64,000 nucleotides of DNA from Rhizobiaceae bacterium (GCA_029233925.1 JARGOX010000004.1:186001-250000), one strand, 5' to 3'. Shown: positions 1 through 9,907, counted from the first letter of the stretch. Notes: generated from the letters alone by a model not told the origin. Translations and numbers: made by a program.

Positions 1-69
1 TAGCAGTCCTACCGCGGCAAAAAGGCCAAGCGAAAGCGCCAGTTGCGACTTTCGGACTTCATGGGCCAT
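1..69 (-). CDS. N-terminus of a probable ABC transporter permease (partial)
   Basis: Only the first 23 codons lie in the window and the frame runs off the left edge. It starts MAHEVRKSQLALSLGLFAAV, a short basic stretch followed by a hydrophobic segment, as in the first membrane helix of an importer permease. It sits on the same strand just downstream of the family-1 solute-binding protein gene, where a cognate permease would be expected. No strong ribosome binding site is visible. The assignment rests on context and a single hydrophobic segment. Confidence 0.4.
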   Translation of the reverse strand, partial: MAHEVRKSQLALSLGLFAAVGLL

Positions 70-225
70 AGGAATGGTATTTCTCAGACAACATTCTGAA
101 CTCTTTGGGCAAGACCTCGTTTCTCAATGGTATTGCCTGGCGCCTGCCTATTTTTCGATGTTTCTCGATATCATCATTCGCATTTCCTGTGGCCGTTTGA
201 CAAAATTCGACCGCAACAGGAAACC

Positions 226-1410
226 CTAGTTGCCGATTATCTCGCGAAGATACTTACTCCAGTGTTGGCGACCACCGAGATACCATTCCTCCCGATACTG
301 ATCGAGATAAACCTTATCGTCCTGCGGTATGACATAGGCAGGCAGACCTTCATGCGACAGATCTCGCCTCCGGCTTGGCGTTTGCCATACGTCCTGAAAG
401 ATTTTCTGGCCCCGTGAACTCATATACCAATTCAAAAATACCACAGCAGCGTTTGGATGGGGGGCGTTTTTGGCGATCAGCGGAACGGAACTGCCTCCGA
501 CGAGACTGCCGGGTCCGTCAGACATCTCCGGCACATAAATATTGTCGATACCGGCTGCGCGAAAACGCTCGACATGCGGCGCTACCGCTCCAAGCGCAAT
601 TGCATGATTGCCAAGGACAACACTCTCCACCACTTGCCGGCCCTGGCGCACTACAGTGACCTTCTGATCGAAAAGGAGTTGGCGCAAATAGTCTTCGCCG
701 AAACGATGCCCGAGGTAAGCAAAAGCCGCCTGTCCCGGGCCTGGAATGGTGGGGTCAAAAGCTATGATTTTTCCCTTGAATTCAGGCTTCAGCAGATCCT
801 GCCAGGTCAACACCGCACCTTCTGGTGCCATGTCCCTGTTCACCAGGGCCCAGCCGAATACATATTCGTTGGGAACGGGCATGTAAGTATTTGCATTGTC
901 CACCCATTTGATTAGGTCACCCCGCCAATTGGCAGGGTCGGATACGGAAGGAAGCAACAGATTTTCTGACTGGGATGCAAAAACATCGCTCCCTGCCAGT
1001 GAGACTTCCGTCCCGCCGCCAAGCCGGACATCAATGCTCAAGACACCCGCAGCAAGTTCCTTTCCAAACCGAGTTCGGACGTCACGGTTCGAACCTCCAA
1101 GGTAATCGATTTTTATACCGGTATCCTTTTCGAAAGCCGTCGCCATTTTTTCGGCAATTTGTGCCGGCCCCGCTACAACAACCAAACCCTCTGCCCGCGC
1201 CGCAGACAGTGCAGCGTCCCACTCGGGGCCCGCACCCGCAGCCCAATCGTCATTGGCCACGGCAGGGCCAATCCATAGGGCAGCAGACATAGCAAACAAA
1301 AACCATCCCAGTGCTGCAAGTCTGCTTCGTCCGGTCCACTGCAGTTTCATCGTATTTCCAATCGGGTTCAACATTCTCTTTTTACGGGTATTCATGAATA
1401 GCCCGGCCAT
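226..1410 (-). CDS. ABC transporter periplasmic substrate-binding protein, family 1 (Fe3+/AfuA-like)
   Basis: Periplasmic binding protein of an ABC importer. After a long basic N-region, residues about 28-50 form a hydrophobic signal segment ending in AVA-ND. The mature part has the bilobal family-1 pattern (LGGSNRDVRTRFGKEL, LKPEFKGKIIAFDP) and a C-terminal FLNWYMSSRGQKI region typical of iron- or polyamine-like binders. The start at 1410 lies 4 nt after the stop of the upstream synthetase gene, suggesting coupling. Internal ATGs at 1395, 1374 and 1350 are also possible, and 1350 gives the most conventional signal peptide. The ligand cannot be told from sequence; pairing with an acyl-CoA-synthetase-like enzyme argues for an organic acid rather than iron. 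Confidence 0.85.
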   Translation of the reverse strand: MAGLFMNTRKKRMLNPIGNTMKLQWTGRSRLAALGWFLFAMSAALWIGPAVANDDWAAGAGPEWDAALSAARAEGLVVVAGPAQIAEKMATAFEKDTGIKIDYLGGSNRDVRTRFGKELAAGVLSIDVRLGGGTEVSLAGSDVFASQSENLLLPSVSDPANWRGDLIKWVDNANTYMPVPNEYVFGWALVNRDMAPEGAVLTWQDLLKPEFKGKIIAFDPTIPGPGQAAFAYLGHRFGEDYLRQLLFDQKVTVVRQGRQVVESVVLGNHAIALGAVAPHVERFRAAGIDNIYVPEMSDGPGSLVGGSSVPLIAKNAPHPNAAVVFLNWYMSSRGQKIFQDVWQTPSRRRDLSHEGLPAYVIPQDDKVYLDQYREEWYLGGRQHWSKYLREIIGN

Positions 1411-1414
1411 TTGA

Positions 1415-2842
1415 TCATGTGGGAATCTGACCGCTGGTCAGAAGCAAACTCTTTAGTGCTTTACGGTCGATCTTGCCAAGCGCATTGCGCGGCAGCGAAT
1501 CGACCCGAAAGACCTTGAAATGCGGGCGCGCAAATTGCAATTTCAGAGCTGCACATACGGATTCAGTGACCGGATCAAGTGCCAGCGTTTCCGGTGCCAC
1601 TATGGCCAGCATGAGATCCTGTGGGTCTCCCAGTTCCGGTGCGGAAAGTATACCTATATCCGAGATTTCAGCTTGGCGGCGGTACTCGAACTCGATCTTG
1701 CTGAAAGCAATTTTGTTGCCGGAGAAATTGCAGACTTCATCGTCCCTGCCGGACAGAAAAATCCTGTTGTCCGAAACGAACCCGACATCGGGCAATTCCA
1801 TAAATGGTTTGTCATCGCGAACCAATTGTCCGGCGTCCCAATAACCGGCACCGGGTTTTTTCAACACAGCAAGTCTGCCCATTTGATCACTTCCCGCAGC
1901 GGTGTATTTCACTTCGACGCCGGGATTGATCTCACCCACATACCCTTCAACGAAATCTTTGGACGTGATCACGCCAGAAGCAATTCTACCTGTTTCCGAT
2001 GTGCCGTAAATGACCTCAATTCTGGCATCAAATGCCTCTTCCAGACGCCTGATCAATTCACCGGAAAACAGACTGCCGGTGATCTGAACTTTTGAAACGG
2101 AGGGACATTTGACGTGATCTGCTTTCATGCTGTCGATGAGAGCGTAAGCAGTTGCGGGGGTTGCCAAAAGAGTATTGACCGAAAAAACATTCATCATGTT
2201 CAAATTGGTATGGGGATCGGGATAGGAGCGGACCAGAGACGCGCCGGCCGAGAATATCTGAAGTGCTGTGACCGTGAAATAGCGCGAACCACCACCGATC
2301 GTCGTCATGACCCGCTCTGCCGGCGTGTACCAGGCACTATCGCGAATTCTTTGACTCCGATGCGAAACGGTCTCACCGACAAACTTCATCTGGCCCGTTG
2401 TTCCGCTGCTCCCGCCAATCAGACAGATTTCATCTGGCGCTCGGTCTTCAAAATCGCGGAGCGTTGTATCGGCAAGTTTCCCCGTCAGCGTGGTTTCATC
2501 AAGGACCAGATCCAGCGGCAGTTCACGTTCCAGCATCTCAGGAGCGCCCACCACATAGTCTGGCTGGATTCGACCTGCAACAATCTCGCGTGTCGGCACC
2601 AGCAATGGCACCACACCATAATGCAGCGCTGCAACAATGGCGACAAGTCGTAGATCGGGATTGCTAATATTGAAAAACACCACCGAGCCGCGAGGGATAC
2701 GGCGGTCGGCAAACAAATTGCTCAATATGGCTGTCGTATTTAGCAGCTCCGCATAGGTCAAAGAACCCGTAATCGACAGAACTGCAGGCCTGGCCGCATT
2801 AAAGGATGCAGTTCTTGAAATATTCTGAATGATTTCTAGCAT
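1415..2842 (-). CDS. AMP-binding (ANL superfamily) acyl-CoA synthetase-like protein
   Basis: Adenylate-forming enzyme that would activate a carboxylic acid with ATP. Visible core motifs in order: the P-loop-like GGSSGTTGQMK (about residues 143-153), YGTSETGR (A5), LSGRDDEV (A8 hinge) and near the C-terminus PRNALGKIDRKAL with the catalytic A10 lysine. At 475 aa it is slightly short for the superfamily. I chose the ATG at 2842 (MLEIIQNISR) over a GTG at 2875. It is followed after 4 nt by the solute-binding protein gene. The acid substrate is unknown; it could equally be a carrier-protein ligase. Confidence 0.85.
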   Translation of the reverse strand: MLEIIQNISRTASFNAARPAVLSITGSLTYAELLNTTAILSNLFADRRIPRGSVVFFNISNPDLRLVAIVAALHYGVVPLLVPTREIVAGRIQPDYVVGAPEMLERELPLDLVLDETTLTGKLADTTLRDFEDRAPDEICLIGGSSGTTGQMKFVGETVSHRSQRIRDSAWYTPAERVMTTIGGGSRYFTVTALQIFSAGASLVRSYPDPHTNLNMMNVFSVNTLLATPATAYALIDSMKADHVKCPSVSKVQITGSLFSGELIRRLEEAFDARIEVIYGTSETGRIASGVITSKDFVEGYVGEINPGVEVKYTAAGSDQMGRLAVLKKPGAGYWDAGQLVRDDKPFMELPDVGFVSDNRIFLSGRDDEVCNFSGNKIAFSKIEFEYRRQAEISDIGILSAPELGDPQDLMLAIVAPETLALDPVTESVCAALKLQFARPHFKVFRVDSLPRNALGKIDRKALKSLLLTSGQIPT

Positions 2843-2995
2843 GAAGATTCCACTAGCCGGCGAACCGATTTCCACAGACTGCAGGTTTCATGGGATGCGG
2901 TATCAAGGCAAGCAGTCACCGGACAGAACAAGATTTCTGCAAACAAGCAGGTGGAATACGCAAATCGCCACCCATTGATCCAATGCCAGAAACCC

Positions 2996-3775
2996 TTAGA
3001 ACTTCAAAGACATGACAGCTCTGACAGTTTGCCGGTGAATGGCACCTGTATCGAAGGTCGATGTCGTTTCCGTGTAATCATCCATAGCTGTCACCGTGGC
3101 ACCATCCGAATAGCCGTACCTGTATTCGAACTTGACTGTCGCGCGGTCGGTCACAAAAGCTTCCACGCCAGCACCCACTGTCAGGATATCAAGGCTACCC
3201 GAACTTTTGCCGGACGCTGATGATTCGTCAAAGTAGTCGCTGTCCGAATTTTGCTGCAGATTTGCTTCAAACCGCTGGTTGGAATAACCCGCCAGACCAT
3301 AAAAGATGGATTTTTCCGTTACCCTGAAACCAACGCGCCCGATGATCGAATACTGTTCTTTAAACTTGATGGAAGCAGCCTGATCATAGGTATAATCAGT
3401 TTCGTATTCCTCGCCATAATTGAAATTCTCGGTGGAACTTCCAAACGATACATCTCCGTAGAGGCCAACGACCACGCCATTTGCAAAGGCATGATCATAC
3501 CCTGCCTCAACCGTCCCGAAAACGCTCCCGGATCCAAAGTCACCCGCTGCAATATTCTGGTAGTCGAAATAGTCGTCTAGAAAACCAAGTGTCGGTGATC
3601 CAGTCAAAAAATTTCCACCACCACCAGCGCCAACCGAAAACCCGGTCCACATGGTTTGGAAATTGGCAGGAAATGTCGCCCCAGTTGAAATATCCTGAGC
3701 GATGGCACCTGTCGGCAACAATGCAGCGCTCAATCCAAACGCTGTAATCATTTTTGTCGTCTTTTCCGTAGCCAT
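2996..3775 (-). CDS. Outer-membrane beta-barrel protein
   Basis: 259-aa secreted protein with a signal peptide (MATEKTTKMITAFGLSAALL, cleavage near AIA-QD). It has alternating-residue strands rich in Gly, Tyr and Phe (FSVGAGGGGNFL, GTVEAGYDHAF, VKFEYRYGYSDG) and a terminal Phe (MSLKF), the hallmark recognised by the BAM machinery. Size and glycine-rich first strand resemble the small Opa/OmpA-like barrels common in Rhizobiales. The start at 3775 is supported by an AGGGGA ribosome site. It is probably monocistronic; its role is unknown. Confidence 0.8.
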   Translation of the reverse strand: MATEKTTKMITAFGLSAALLPTGAIAQDISTGATFPANFQTMWTGFSVGAGGGGNFLTGSPTLGFLDDYFDYQNIAAGDFGSGSVFGTVEAGYDHAFANGVVVGLYGDVSFGSSTENFNYGEEYETDYTYDQAASIKFKEQYSIIGRVGFRVTEKSIFYGLAGYSNQRFEANLQQNSDSDYFDESSASGKSSGSLDILTVGAGVEAFVTDRATVKFEYRYGYSDGATVTAMDDYTETTSTFDTGAIHRQTVRAVMSLKF

Positions 3776-4113
3776 CTTCAGTTCCCCTGCATAATATCTA
3801 AGACCCAATATCGTAAAAAGTGAATCGCAACCACTTTCAATTGTGCCGGATGATATTGGATTTCCTTCCCAATGCAAGTCACAGCATTCATGAAAAACAC
3901 TATCAGCGTTATTTTTTAATGAAGGCGTGTTTGGTTGCGCATTGGCCACGGCCTTGAAATTGCCCATCCTATGCCGTGCGAGGGGCTTTGCTTCCCTGTA
4001 CTTTGAGAAAATATCTGCTTTGTTAGCCGATTGTCTTCCTGGCACAGTGTTGGCATGGCTGCGTATGACGTATTCAATGAGACCGTTTTACTTACCCAAC
4101 AGACAGCTGTCTT
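3776..4113. other. 338-bp non-coding gap
   Basis: Lies between the lrp stop and the start of the beta-barrel gene, both on the minus strand, so it should hold the barrel gene promoter. It is AT-rich close to the barrel gene. I see no convincing hairpin terminator and no conserved reading frame. Confidence 0.4.
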
Positions 4114-4572
4114 CTAAACCGCCAGTGTCCCCGCCCGGGCTATCTCCTTCAGCACCACATTGGTCTGGGCGCTGCGCACGGCTGGCAGTTGGAACAGGAA
4201 GTCTTCGAGGAAATGATTGTAGGCGTCGATATCGGCGCAGATCACCCGCATGTGGTAATCGGCCTGGCCGGTGGTGGCGAAACAATCCTGTACTTCGCGG
4301 CGGCTGGAAACGGCGCGTTTGAATGCTTCAAGCCCGGCCGGATCGTGACGGGTCAATTGCACGTGCACGATAGCCTGAAAGGTCAGGCCCAGCCGGCGCG
4401 GCTCTACAATGGCGCTGTAGCCGGCAATGATGCCGGCCTCCTCAAGCGCGCGGACCCTGCGCCAGCAGGCCGAACTGGACATGCCGACTTTCTCGGCCAG
4501 TTCCGTGTTCGACAGTCTGCAATCCTGCTGCAACAGGTTCAGCAATTTGCGATCGCGCTCGTCAATCTGCAT
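4114..4572 (-). CDS. Lrp/AsnC family transcriptional regulator
   Basis: 152-aa regulator with an N-terminal winged helix (DERDRKLLNLLQQDCRLSNT, then ELAEKVGMSSSACWRRVRAL, about residues 4-50) and a C-terminal RAM effector domain (about 68-150; DCFATTGQADYHMRVIC and VVLKEIAR are typical). It is divergent from the indolepyruvate oxidoreductase gene, with 135 bp between the two starts. That arrangement suggests it senses an aromatic or branched-chain amino acid and controls the oxidoreductase. Full family length, no defects seen. Confidence 0.92.
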   Translation of the reverse strand: MQIDERDRKLLNLLQQDCRLSNTELAEKVGMSSSACWRRVRALEEAGIIAGYSAIVEPRRLGLTFQAIVHVQLTRHDPAGLEAFKRAVSSRREVQDCFATTGQADYHMRVICADIDAYNHFLEDFLFQLPAVRSAQTNVVLKEIARAGTLAV

Positions 4573-4707
4573 TGGTTGGTCCTTCCGACCTGGCTATGAT
4601 ATCTGGATAATCTTACCATATTTGGGTGAAATATAGCGTATATGGCACGATAAACCACATATTAGGCGGTAGAATGCTCCTTAAAGCCCCTTTGTGGAGA
4701 CAGGATC
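4573..4707. promoter_or_regulatory. Divergent lrp / indolepyruvate oxidoreductase promoter region
   Basis: AT-rich intergenic region with short near-palindromes, for example CCATATTTGG at 4616-4625 and a TATA-rich tract to about 4645. Such A/T-rich imperfect palindromes are typical of Lrp-family sites. A GGAGACAGG ribosome site precedes the ATG at 4708. Operator assignment is an inference from position and composition. Confidence 0.35.
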
Positions 4708-7700
4708 ATGCTGCAGAAAAACGCGCACATCAGCCCTTACAGACTGACCGACCGGTACGATCTGGGCGAAGGCCGGGTTTTCCTGACCGGCACCCAGGCT
4801 CTGGTGCGCATCATGCTGGACCAGGCACGGCGGGATCGCCAGGCAGGCCTCAATACGGCCGGTTTCGTATCCGGTTATCGCGGTTCCCCGCTGGGCGCAC
4901 TGGATCTGGAGTTCTGGCGCATCAAGGATTTGTTGAAAGACAAGAAGGTTACCTTCATGCCGGCCATCAATGAGGATCTGGGCGCCACGGCCGTGCTTGG
5001 TGCACAACAGGCGCCACTTGATCATGCATGCCAGGTGGAGGGCGTCTTTTCCATGTGGTACGGCAAGGGACCCGGCCTCGACCGCTCCGGTGACGCGCTG
5101 AAACATGGCAATGCCTATGGTTCGTCGCCAAAGGGCGGTGTGCTGGTGGTGGCCGGCGATGACCATGGCTGCGTCTCCTCCTCCATGCCGCACCAGTCGG
5201 ATGTCGCCTTCATGTCCTGGTTCATGCCGACACTCAATCCGGCTTCGGTGGAGGAATATGGCGCCTTTGGTGAGTATGGCATCGCACTGTCGCGCTTTTC
5301 CGGAACGTGGGTCGGTTTCAAGGCGATTTCGGAGACGGTCGAATCGGGTCGCTCGGTCATGCTCGCGCCGGACCGGCAGTTCACCCTGCCCGCATTCAAC
5401 GGCCCGCCCGGTGGCCTGCATATCCGCCGCGCCGACCTGCCGAGCGTCGAGATCGAAACCCGCATCGGCTACAAGCTGAAAGCGGTGGAGGCCTTTGTCG
5501 AGGCGAACCCGATCGATCGGCGCATCTATGATCTGTCTGACGCGGCTTACGGGATCGTGACCACCGGCAAGGGGCATTTTGATCTGATGGAGGCCCTGCG
5601 GCTGCTCGGCCTTGACGAGAAAAAATGCCGCGCGCTGGGCATCGACATCTACAAGGTCGGTATGGTCTGGCCGTTGGCGCGGCGCGATGCGCTGGATTTC
5701 GTGCGGGCAAAACGCGAGGTGCTGGTGATCGAGGAAAAGCGCGGCATTATCGAAAGCCAGTTCAAGGAATATTTTTACGACTGGCCGGGCGACAAACCGC
5801 AAAAGATGATCGGCAAACACGACGCCGAGGCCACGCGCGATCTTGTGCCCTGGACCGGGGAGCTCAGCCCACTTGGGCTGGTGCCGATCCTGGCGGAACG
5901 GCTCGAGCCGTTTTTTCCCGGCGAAGCGCTGATCAGCAAAGCCCGGCAACTGACACAAAGGGAGCCGGTCAGGCTGCTGACAGAGGGCGCCACGCGGACG
6001 CCCTATTTTTGCTCCGGTTGCCCGCACAACAGTTCGACAAAACTGCCGGAAGGCAGCAAGGCGGCCTCGGGCATCGGCTGCCATGTGATGGCAAGCTGGA
6101 TGGACCGCGACACTGAAGGTTATGCCCAGATGGGCGGCGAAGGTGTTCCGTGGATCGTGCGCTCGCATTTCAATGGCGGCCAGCACATGTTCCAGAACCT
6201 TGGCGAGGGCACCTGGTATCATTCCGGATCCCTGGCGATCCGCCAGGCGGTGGCGGCCAAAGCCAATATCACCTACAAGATCCTCTATAATGACGCCGTC
6301 GCCATGACCGGCGGCCAGCCGGTGGACGGGCCGGTGAGTGTTGCCGCGATAGCGCAGACCTGCCGCGCCGAGGGCGTCAGCCGCATCGCCATCACATCGG
6401 ACGATATCGACAAACATGCAGCAGGTGATTTCCCTGCCGGCACAAGTTTCCATGACCGCTCGGAACTCGATGGCGTGCAGCGCGAATTGCGCAAGGTGAA
6501 AGGCGTCAGCGTACTGATCCATGAGCAGACCTGCGCCACCGAAAAGCGCCGCCGTCGCAAGCGCGGGACGATGGAGGATCCAAAACGCTTTGCCCTCATC
6601 AACCCGCTGGTCTGTGAAGGCTGCGGCGATTGTTCTGTTGAAAGCAATTGCCTGAGCGTCGAACCGCTGGAGACGGAATTCGGCCGCAAGCGCAAGATCA
6701 ACCTGTCATCGTGCAACAAGGATTTTTCCTGCCTGAACGGGTTTTGCCCGAGCTTCGTCACCATTGAAGGCGGTGAGCGGGCAAAACGCCAACCGGCAGG
6801 CATGCAGCTGGCGACGCTTCTGGCAGGCATTGAAGAACCCGATTTTGCCGACCTTGATGCGCCCTATGATCTGCTTGTGACCGGCGTTGGCGGCACCGGC
6901 GTTGTAACCATCGGCGCGCTGATCACCATGGCCGCGCATCTGCAGGGGCTCGGCACATCAGTGCTTGATTTCACCGGCTTTGCGCAGAAATTCGGCACTG
7001 TCCTGAGCTATGTCAGGCTTGCCGCCAGGCCAGAGGCACTCAATCAGGTGCGGATCGGCGAAGGTGCTGCAGACGCTGTCATCGGCTGCGATATCGTGGT
7101 CAGTTCTTCGCCCAAGGCCTCGCTTCACTATCGCCATGGCACGCGTGTTGTGCTCAATACGGCTGAAATGCCGACGGGTGATCTGGTTTTGCACCGCGAT
7201 GCGGATTTGCGAACCGATGACCGGGAAGCGGCCATCCGCCAGGCCGTCGGTCCGCAGAATGTTGCGGCGCTTGACGCCAATGGCATGGCCGAGACGCTGC
7301 TGGGGGACGCCGTCTATGCCAATATGATCCTCCTGGGACATGCCTGGCAGCAGGGTCTTGTGCCCGTCGGGCTGGCGGCTCTGGATCAGGCGATTGTCCT
7401 GAACGGCGTGCAGGTGGAGAACAATTGCCTCGCCTTTGCCATCGGGCGCACCATGGCCGCCCGGCCGGAGCGCCTGAAGGACTTTGCCGGCGGCGACGCG
7501 CCCGCTGAACCGACCCTGGAAGACCTGATCGAAAAACGCGCGGCGTTTCTCAGCCTCTATCAGAACAAGGCCTACAGTCAACATTATCGTGATCGCATTG
7601 GCCGCTTCAGCGCGGCGCTTGCGCCCGCGGTGAGGGAGGAATTGTCAAGCATTGCAGCAAAGGCCCTGTTCAAGCTGATGGCCTACAAGGACGAATACGA

Positions 7701-8157
7701 GGTGGCGCGCCTGCATACCAAAATGGGTTTCGAGGAGGAGGTGCAACGCAGCTTCACGGGCGACTACAAGATCCATTATCACCTGGCGCCGCCGCTGTTG
7801 CCGCTGGGCAAGGATGCAAGGGGGCGTCCGCGCAAACGCGCCTTCGGCCCGTGGATCAGACCCGGGTTGCGGCTGCTGGCAGGGCTGAAAGGCCTGCGCG
7901 GCACGGCTTTCGACCCTTTCGGCTATACAAGCGAGCGACGGATGAACCGCGCGCTGATCGGCTGGTATGAAGAATGTCTGGATCGGGTCGCCAGATACCA
8001 TGGCGAGGCAAACCACGCGCAATGTCTGACCATTCTTCAGGCGCCGCTGGAGATGCGGGGCTATGGCCCCGTATGGGACAAGGCGGTCAAGGAGCAACGC
8101 GGCAGGGTCGAGGCAGAGCTGACGAACCTCAGGTCCGGGCAGCCCCACAGCGGATAG
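4708..8157 (+). CDS. Indolepyruvate:ferredoxin oxidoreductase, fused alpha/beta (2-oxoacid oxidoreductase)
   Basis: 1149-aa cytoplasmic enzyme that oxidatively decarboxylates arylpyruvates to acyl-CoA using thiamine diphosphate and Fe-S clusters. The N-terminal half matches the IorA-like domains (GFVSGYRGSPLGALDLE, ATAVLGAQQAPL, CSGCPHNSSTKLPEG). A cysteine cluster near residue 635 (CEGCGDCSVESNC, then CNKDFSCLNGFC) would hold the clusters. GVGGTGVVTIGAL near residue 728 opens the IorB/gamma domain. The C-terminal 200 residues match the extra domain of the long proteobacterial fusion form. Length is normal for this fused class. It is divergent from an Lrp regulator and probably stands alone. 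The substrate could also be branched-chain 2-oxoacids. Confidence 0.93.
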   Translation: MLQKNAHISPYRLTDRYDLGEGRVFLTGTQALVRIMLDQARRDRQAGLNTAGFVSGYRGSPLGALDLEFWRIKDLLKDKKVTFMPAINEDLGATAVLGAQQAPLDHACQVEGVFSMWYGKGPGLDRSGDALKHGNAYGSSPKGGVLVVAGDDHGCVSSSMPHQSDVAFMSWFMPTLNPASVEEYGAFGEYGIALSRFSGTWVGFKAISETVESGRSVMLAPDRQFTLPAFNGPPGGLHIRRADLPSVEIETRIGYKLKAVEAFVEANPIDRRIYDLSDAAYGIVTTGKGHFDLMEALRLLGLDEKKCRALGIDIYKVGMVWPLARRDALDFVRAKREVLVIEEKRGIIESQFKEYFYDWPGDKPQKMIGKHDAEATRDLVPWTGELSPLGLVPILAERLEPFFPGEALISKARQLTQREPVRLLTEGATRTPYFCSGCPHNSSTKLPEGSKAASGIGCHVMASWMDRDTEGYAQMGGEGVPWIVRSHFNGGQHMFQNLGEGTWYHSGSLAIRQAVAAKANITYKILYNDAVAMTGGQPVDGPVSVAAIAQTCRAEGVSRIAITSDDIDKHAAGDFPAGTSFHDRSELDGVQRELRKVKGVSVLIHEQTCATEKRRRRKRGTMEDPKRFALINPLVCEGCGDCSVESNCLSVEPLETEFGRKRKINLSSCNKDFSCLNGFCPSFVTIEGGERAKRQPAGMQLATLLAGIEEPDFADLDAPYDLLVTGVGGTGVVTIGALITMAAHLQGLGTSVLDFTGFAQKFGTVLSYVRLAARPEALNQVRIGEGAADAVIGCDIVVSSSPKASLHYRHGTRVVLNTAEMPTGDLVLHRDADLRTDDREAAIRQAVGPQNVAALDANGMAETLLGDAVYANMILLGHAWQQGLVPVGLAALDQAIVLNGVQVENNCLAFAIGRTMAARPERLKDFAGGDAPAEPTLEDLIEKRAAFLSLYQNKAYSQHYRDRIGRFSAALAPAVREELSSIAAKALFKLMAYKDEYEVARLHTKMGFEEEVQRSFTGDYKIHYHLAPPLLPLGKDARGRPRKRAFGPWIRPGLRLLAGLKGLRGTAFDPFGYTSERRMNRALIGWYEECLDRVARYHGEANHAQCLTILQAPLEMRGYGPVWDKAVKEQRGRVEAELTNLRSGQPHSG

Positions 8158-8216
8158 ATCGCGGGGAACGGAACACCCCGTCGCAACATTTTGTCCTTGA
8201 GATTTCCATCTGCATA

Positions 8217-9122
8217 TCAAGCGTGGATTTTGCTGCCAATCAAAAGACTTGTTCCGACCAGAAGAGCTCCTATCACCTGTACGATCGACAGCGTCTCACC
8301 CAGCCAGACAACGGCAAGGGCGGACGAGGCAATGGGTGCAAGAAACAGATATTGAGCGGCAGCAGATGCGCCTATTTTCTGCACACCGATATTCCAGAAG
8401 AGGTTTCCAAACAATGTAGCGCCGATGCCCACATAAAGCACTGAAGGCACTGCAGTTGCCGGAACCGCTATGTCAGCAAGGGACACCATTCCCAAAGAAG
8501 CAAGCAGAAAGAGTGAGAACATCAGCCCGGTAAAGCCGGCAATGGTCATGGCTGAAAATAGAACCATTGGAGAGAGCATTGATTTTTGACGCCGCAAAAG
8601 CAGGCTGTAGGCTGCCCATATGACGGCCGCCAGAACCGCAACGCCATCGCCCCATCGGAATTGGGATAATGAGGCATTTTGAAGTGTGCCATCGGTCAGC
8701 AGCAAGGCAGTGCCCACAAAGCCGATCAACACCACCAGCGTTCGTATTTCAGTCATGCGCTGATCGCCCGATATCGCCGACAGGAACAGCACCCAGACCG
8801 GAGCCGTTGCCTGCAACAAACCGACATTCAGCGCAGCTGTGCCAAAGGGCGCGGCAATAATGGCAAAGGAAAAAACCACACAATTGATAAAACCAAGCAA
8901 TGCGATCGAAGTCAGGTTTTTGCGAATTTCGTTCCAGTTTCGAAATATTGCGGTCGCGGTAAAGGGTAACAATGTAATGATGACCAGCGCCCAGCGCCAA
9001 AATACCAGCGCGACGACGGACGTTTCACCGGATACAGCACGAATGACCACATGATTTCCACCCCACAAGAGGGCGGTCACAACCAAACCAAGTCTGGCGA
9101 GTTGCGCTGTGGTCAAAGGCAT
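8217..9122 (-). CDS. EamA/DMT-family inner-membrane transporter
   Basis: 302-aa membrane protein with about ten hydrophobic segments arranged as two EamA repeats (first repeat opening LGLVVTALLWGGNHVVIRAV; second around WGDGVAVLAAVIWAAYSLLL, with the LGETLSIVQVIGALLVG signature near the end). DMT proteins usually export amino acids, metabolites or drugs. The start at 9122 is chosen because it follows the stop of the upstream ABC permease almost directly, making this the last gene of the hydantoinase operon. It might export a product of that pathway. Confidence 0.88.
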   Translation of the reverse strand: MPLTTAQLARLGLVVTALLWGGNHVVIRAVSGETSVVALVFWRWALVIITLLPFTATAIFRNWNEIRKNLTSIALLGFINCVVFSFAIIAAPFGTAALNVGLLQATAPVWVLFLSAISGDQRMTEIRTLVVLIGFVGTALLLTDGTLQNASLSQFRWGDGVAVLAAVIWAAYSLLLRRQKSMLSPMVLFSAMTIAGFTGLMFSLFLLASLGMVSLADIAVPATAVPSVLYVGIGATLFGNLFWNIGVQKIGASAAAQYLFLAPIASSALAVVWLGETLSIVQVIGALLVGTSLLIGSKIHA

Positions 9123-9123
9123 A

Positions 9124-9903
9124 TCAATGTGTGTGAGCGCTTCGCTGTGACACGTGCCATGGCAGCAGAATTCTCTCGGCGACTTCGACCATGTAAAACA
9201 GCAGCGTACCCATGATGCCGAGAATGACGATTGCCACAAATGCGCGCGGCGTATCGAACATCCCCTGGGACAGCAAAATGACGTGACCCAATCCGGTCTC
9301 GCCAGCCACGAACTCTCCCACAATTGCCCCGATAAGTGCGAATGAAATACCCACTTTCATTCCGGCAAACATGCTAGCCAGTGCCATGGGGAATCGTATT
9401 TTCATCAGGATCTGCAGTTTGCTGGCGCGCGCAGCTCTGGCCATGTTGATCATATCGCTATCGGCACTTCGCAAACCCAACACGGTATCAATCACGATCG
9501 AAAAGATGGCAATCATCAGCGCAATGGCGATTTTCGGCTCCGATCCGGTTCCCATCCAGATCACGAACAAGGGCGCAAGAGCCACTTTCGGTACGCTGTT
9601 GAGCGCCACCAGCAAAGTGTAAAGAGTGCGGTCAAGAAACACAGAATGCACGATACCAACGGCCATCGCCACACCCAGGACCACGGCCAATGCAAATCCC
9701 ACAAGGGTCGTCATCAACGTATAGCCCGCATGTTTGAGGAAATATCCTGGTGCCTCAGCCCATTCCATGATTATGCGTGATGGTGCCGGCAGAATGAAAT
9801 CGCGGGCTTCAAAATACCAGCAAAGCACTTCCCAAACCAGCACCGTGACCACGAGAACAGCTACGACGGAAATCAATTTGTCGTTTTTTCGTATCCAGTC
9901 CAT
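9124..9903 (-). CDS. ABC transporter permease (nitrate/sulfonate/taurine, SsuC/TauC-like)
   Basis: 259-aa inner-membrane permease with about six hydrophobic segments and the cytoplasmic EAA-type loop near GAIVGEFVAGETGLGHVIL, characteristic of the BPD_transp_1 group. The start at 9903 (MDWIRKNDKL) is 4 nt after the ATPase stop. It completes a three-part importer with the ATPase at 9908-10693 and the NMT1-like binding protein at 10823-11812. The substrate is probably a small heterocycle or sulfonate-like molecule used by HyuA/HyuB (inference). Confidence 0.9.
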   Translation of the reverse strand: MDWIRKNDKLISVVAVLVVTVLVWEVLCWYFEARDFILPAPSRIIMEWAEAPGYFLKHAGYTLMTTLVGFALAVVLGVAMAVGIVHSVFLDRTLYTLLVALNSVPKVALAPLFVIWMGTGSEPKIAIALMIAIFSIVIDTVLGLRSADSDMINMARAARASKLQILMKIRFPMALASMFAGMKVGISFALIGAIVGEFVAGETGLGHVILLSQGMFDTPRAFVAIVILGIMGTLLFYMVEVAERILLPWHVSQRSAHTH

Positions 9904-9907
9904 AGAC

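Noticed and set aside
4681-6522. 613-codon open frame opposite the indolepyruvate oxidoreductase
   Set aside because: It is antisense to a clearly conserved gene, low in recognisable motifs and rich in Arg, His and Ala, as expected from the reverse strand of GC-rich coding DNA.
8160-8184. Possible terminator (CGGGG...CCCCG) between the oxidoreductase and EamA genes
   Set aside because: A five-pair stem without a T-run; too weak to call.
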